This document shows positions 62,831 to 64,000 of a DNA stretch of 64,000 nucleotides, piece by piece. The notes under the pieces were generated by a model. The model ran no database searches and was not told the origin of the DNA. It saw only the letters and a list, made by a program, of their open reading frames with translations. The stretch is taken from the NCBI GenBank assembly GCA_023432985.1, contig JAEZEQ010000062.1, positions 62,001 to 126,000 of the forward strand, written 5' to 3'. Position 1 is the stretch's first letter; each line of letters begins with the position of its first letter. The position numbers and the translations under genes are program-made. This stretch comes from Bacteroidota bacterium (GTDB taxonomy: Bacteria; Bacteroidota; Bacteroidia; CAIKAF01).

Positions 62831-63331
62831 ATGAAAAAAGTAATCTTAGTTTTAGGCGTTGCCTCCTTATTGTTTACAGCTTGTGGATCTTCAACCAATG
62901 AAACGAGCACCGAGAAAAAAGAAGTAACTTCTATGATGCAAAAAGAAGAAGTGAATGATGGTATTTTGGTATTGAATGGTGGAGATGATATGAAATTCGA
63001 CAAAACAGAATTAAGAGCCAAATCGGGCGAAACGGTTAAACTGCAATTGAATCATACCGGAAAAATGAGTAAAGAGGCAATGGGACATAATTTTGTTCTA
63101 TTGGCTGAAGGTACCGATTTTGCTGCATTTGCATCAGAAGCAATCAAAGCAAAAGACACCGATTATATTCCCGAATCTATGAAGGGAAGCATTATCGCCC
63201 ATACCTCTACTATAGGCGGTGGAGAATCTACAGAAATTGAATTTACCGCTCCGGCTCCGGGAAGCTACGATTTTCTTTGCTCTTTCCCCGGACACTCGGC
63301 CATGATGAAAGGTAAATTTATTGTAGAATAA
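62831..63331 (+). CDS. Azurin (type I blue-copper lipoprotein)
   Basis: 166 aa. Lipobox LLFTACGSS. A roughly 30-residue linker leads to the cupredoxin domain (about 45-166). Ligands are His in MGHNFVLLAEG, and Cys, His and Met in DFLCSFPGHSAMMKGKF (Cys-x4-His-x3-Met), as in azurins. Azurin is a small electron carrier, here anchored by lipid on the periplasmic side. Followed by a strong terminator. Confidence 0.95.
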   Translation: MKKVILVLGVASLLFTACGSSTNETSTEKKEVTSMMQKEEVNDGILVLNGGDDMKFDKTELRAKSGETVKLQLNHTGKMSKEAMGHNFVLLAEGTDFAAFASEAIKAKDTDYIPESMKGSIIAHTSTIGGGESTEIEFTAPAPGSYDFLCSFPGHSAMMKGKFIVE

Positions 63332-63371
63332 AAAAAAATTTGCGCTAAGCAAATTAAACGGAACATTCATT

Positions 63372-63420
63372 AATAAGGCACAATAGGCGTTTTAACTCCT
63401 TTTGTGCCTTATTTTTTTTT
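63372..63420 (+). terminator. Terminator after azurin
   Basis: A perfect 12-bp stem, AATAAGGCACAA (63372-63383) with TTGTGCCTTATT (63402-63413), and an 18-base loop, followed by nine T (63412-63420). Confidence 0.9.
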
Positions 63421-63480
63421 CACCCTTTCCCGCTTAATCCTACATTCGTTTAGGAGAAAAGAAAAAAATAAAAATATTTC

Positions 63481-63488
63481 TACATTTG
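63481..63488 (+). promoter_or_regulatory. -7 box (TACATTTG) of the downstream methyltransferase gene
   Basis: Exact TAnnTTTG match, 13 bases before an ATG at 63502. A clear -33 TTG is not seen. A second in-frame ATG at 63520 may be the actual start. Confidence 0.55.
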
Positions 63489-63501
63489 GGCGAAGCAATA
63501 C

Positions 63502-64000
63502 ATGTTGTTTCAATCTAAAATGAATAAAGAAATAAAGAAGGATATATTGCAATGGGACGTAGATTCCTGGAGTGCGGCATTGGATTTTTGGGAACAGGAA
63601 GTAGATTGGACTAAGGTAGAAAGAGGCTTGGAATTGGGAGGTCGTCAGGGCGGATTATCCCTGTGGCTGGCACTAAAAGGAAAAGAAAGCATATGCAGCG
63701 ACCTGAAAAATGTGCAGGAAACAGCCGAGATTTTGCATAAAAAATATGGGATGGAAAAGCGTATTCAATACCGCGATATCGATGCTACAGAAATTCCATA
63801 TGAAAATCATTTCGATATTATTGTATTCAAATCCATACTTGGCGGTGTTGGCCATAACGACAATAAGGCCATGCAGGAAAAAGCCATACTTCAAATGTAT
63901 AAGGCACTGAAACCCGGAGGTGTATTGCTTTTTGCCGAAAATTTAAAAGCCTCTCCTTTTCATCAATTCGTGCGTAAAAAATTTACCCGTTGGGGAAAAT
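63502..64000 (+). CDS. Class I SAM methyltransferase, cut by window edge
   Basis: 166 codons are open to the edge, so the C-terminus is missing. Motif I is GLELGGRQGGLSLWLALKG, then YRDIDATEIPYENHFDIIVF and LKPGGVLLFAENLKASPF. These form the Methyltransf_11/25 pattern. The start at 63502 fits the promoter box, and a later ATG at 63520 (MNKEIKKD) is an alternative. Enzymes of this kind occur in surface-glycan loci, but the context beyond the edge is unseen. Confidence 0.8.
   Translation, partial: MLFQSKMNKEIKKDILQWDVDSWSAALDFWEQEVDWTKVERGLELGGRQGGLSLWLALKGKESICSDLKNVQETAEILHKKYGMEKRIQYRDIDATEIPYENHFDIIVFKSILGGVGHNDNKAMQEKAILQMYKALKPGGVLLFAENLKASPFHQFVRKKFTRWGK

Noticed and set aside
1..64000. 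Mobile elements, prophage, toxin-antitoxin or defence genes
   Set aside because: No transposase, integrase, restriction or CRISPR-associated motifs were seen in any of the recognised reading frames.

Overview
The window is a stretch of a Bacteroidota chromosome. Several features point there independently. Promoters match the Bacteroidota form (TTG, about 18-23 bases, TAnnTTTG), for example upstream of tRNA-Phe and rpmE2. Two giant PKD-domain proteins end in the gliding-motility/type IX secretion C-terminal domain. A TonB-dependent receptor carries an N-terminal carboxypeptidase-like regulatory domain. bshC (bacillithiol), menaquinone genes and a GH3-family protein are also present. Start codons lack clear Shine-Dalgarno sequences. 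Fumarylacetoacetase, pyruvate dehydrogenase and azurin suggest a respiratory, probably aerobic lifestyle. I cannot name the genus. Gene density is high, the DNA is AT-rich, and I see no insertion sequences, prophage genes, CRISPR arrays or rRNA.

Layout. 1-3767 (minus): a WD40 gene cut by the window edge, cmk, a HerA-like ATPase, a PabA/TrpG glutamine amidotransferase and a small membrane protein. 3930-9619 (plus): fumarylacetoacetase, RecQ, LptB and an ArnT/PMT-type glycosyltransferase. 9660-9732: tRNA-Phe (minus). 9831-18739 (plus): coaX, an outer-membrane barrel, a TPR protein, LptC, PDH E1-alpha and E2, dodecin, an S41 protease and a DUF1573 lipoprotein. 18796-24299 (minus): murI, rpmE2, bshC, a pseudouridine synthase, purT and a family 2 glycosyltransferase. 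24366-26629 (plus): MarC, a threonine synthase-like enzyme and a 5'-truncated TolC-type remnant. 26712-37542 (minus): clpB, a DUF2141 protein and two paralogous PKD adhesin-like proteins. 37610-39386 (plus): a small membrane protein and Mpl. 39417-42912 (minus): menF-menD-menB. 43117-44076 (plus): a double OmpA-like protein. 44078-52066 (minus): deoxynucleoside kinase, a periplasmic protein, GH3, SppA, an ECF sigma factor, a CarH/LitR-like MerR regulator and metK. 52176-57239 (plus): RlmD, a 39-residue lipoprotein, a TonB-dependent receptor and an AraC regulator. 57247-61168: a cyclophilin, an amino-acid permease, an ornithine/alanine racemase-like enzyme and a GNAT. 61468-64000 (plus): a methyltransferase, a His-rich lipoprotein, azurin and a second methyltransferase cut by the window edge.

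How the genes fit together. Envelope functions dominate: LptB and LptC (lipopolysaccharide export), MurI and Mpl (peptidoglycan supply and recycling), glycosyltransferases, barrels, T9SS cargo and TonB-linked uptake. Energy metabolism is represented by PDH, menaquinone synthesis and azurin. No stretch over 300 bases lacks a gene. The longest gaps are 61169-61467 (a palindrome and a promoter) and 34165-34416 (a terminator).

I do not see an obvious new defence or mobile system. The most interesting items are: a B12-photoreceptor-like MerR regulator next to an ECF sigma factor without carotenoid genes between or immediately beside them; a triplicated 167-residue PKD pair that accounts for the size difference between the two giant proteins; promoter boxes ending 4-5 bases before the start codon at four genes; and the permease/racemase/acetyltransferase cluster.
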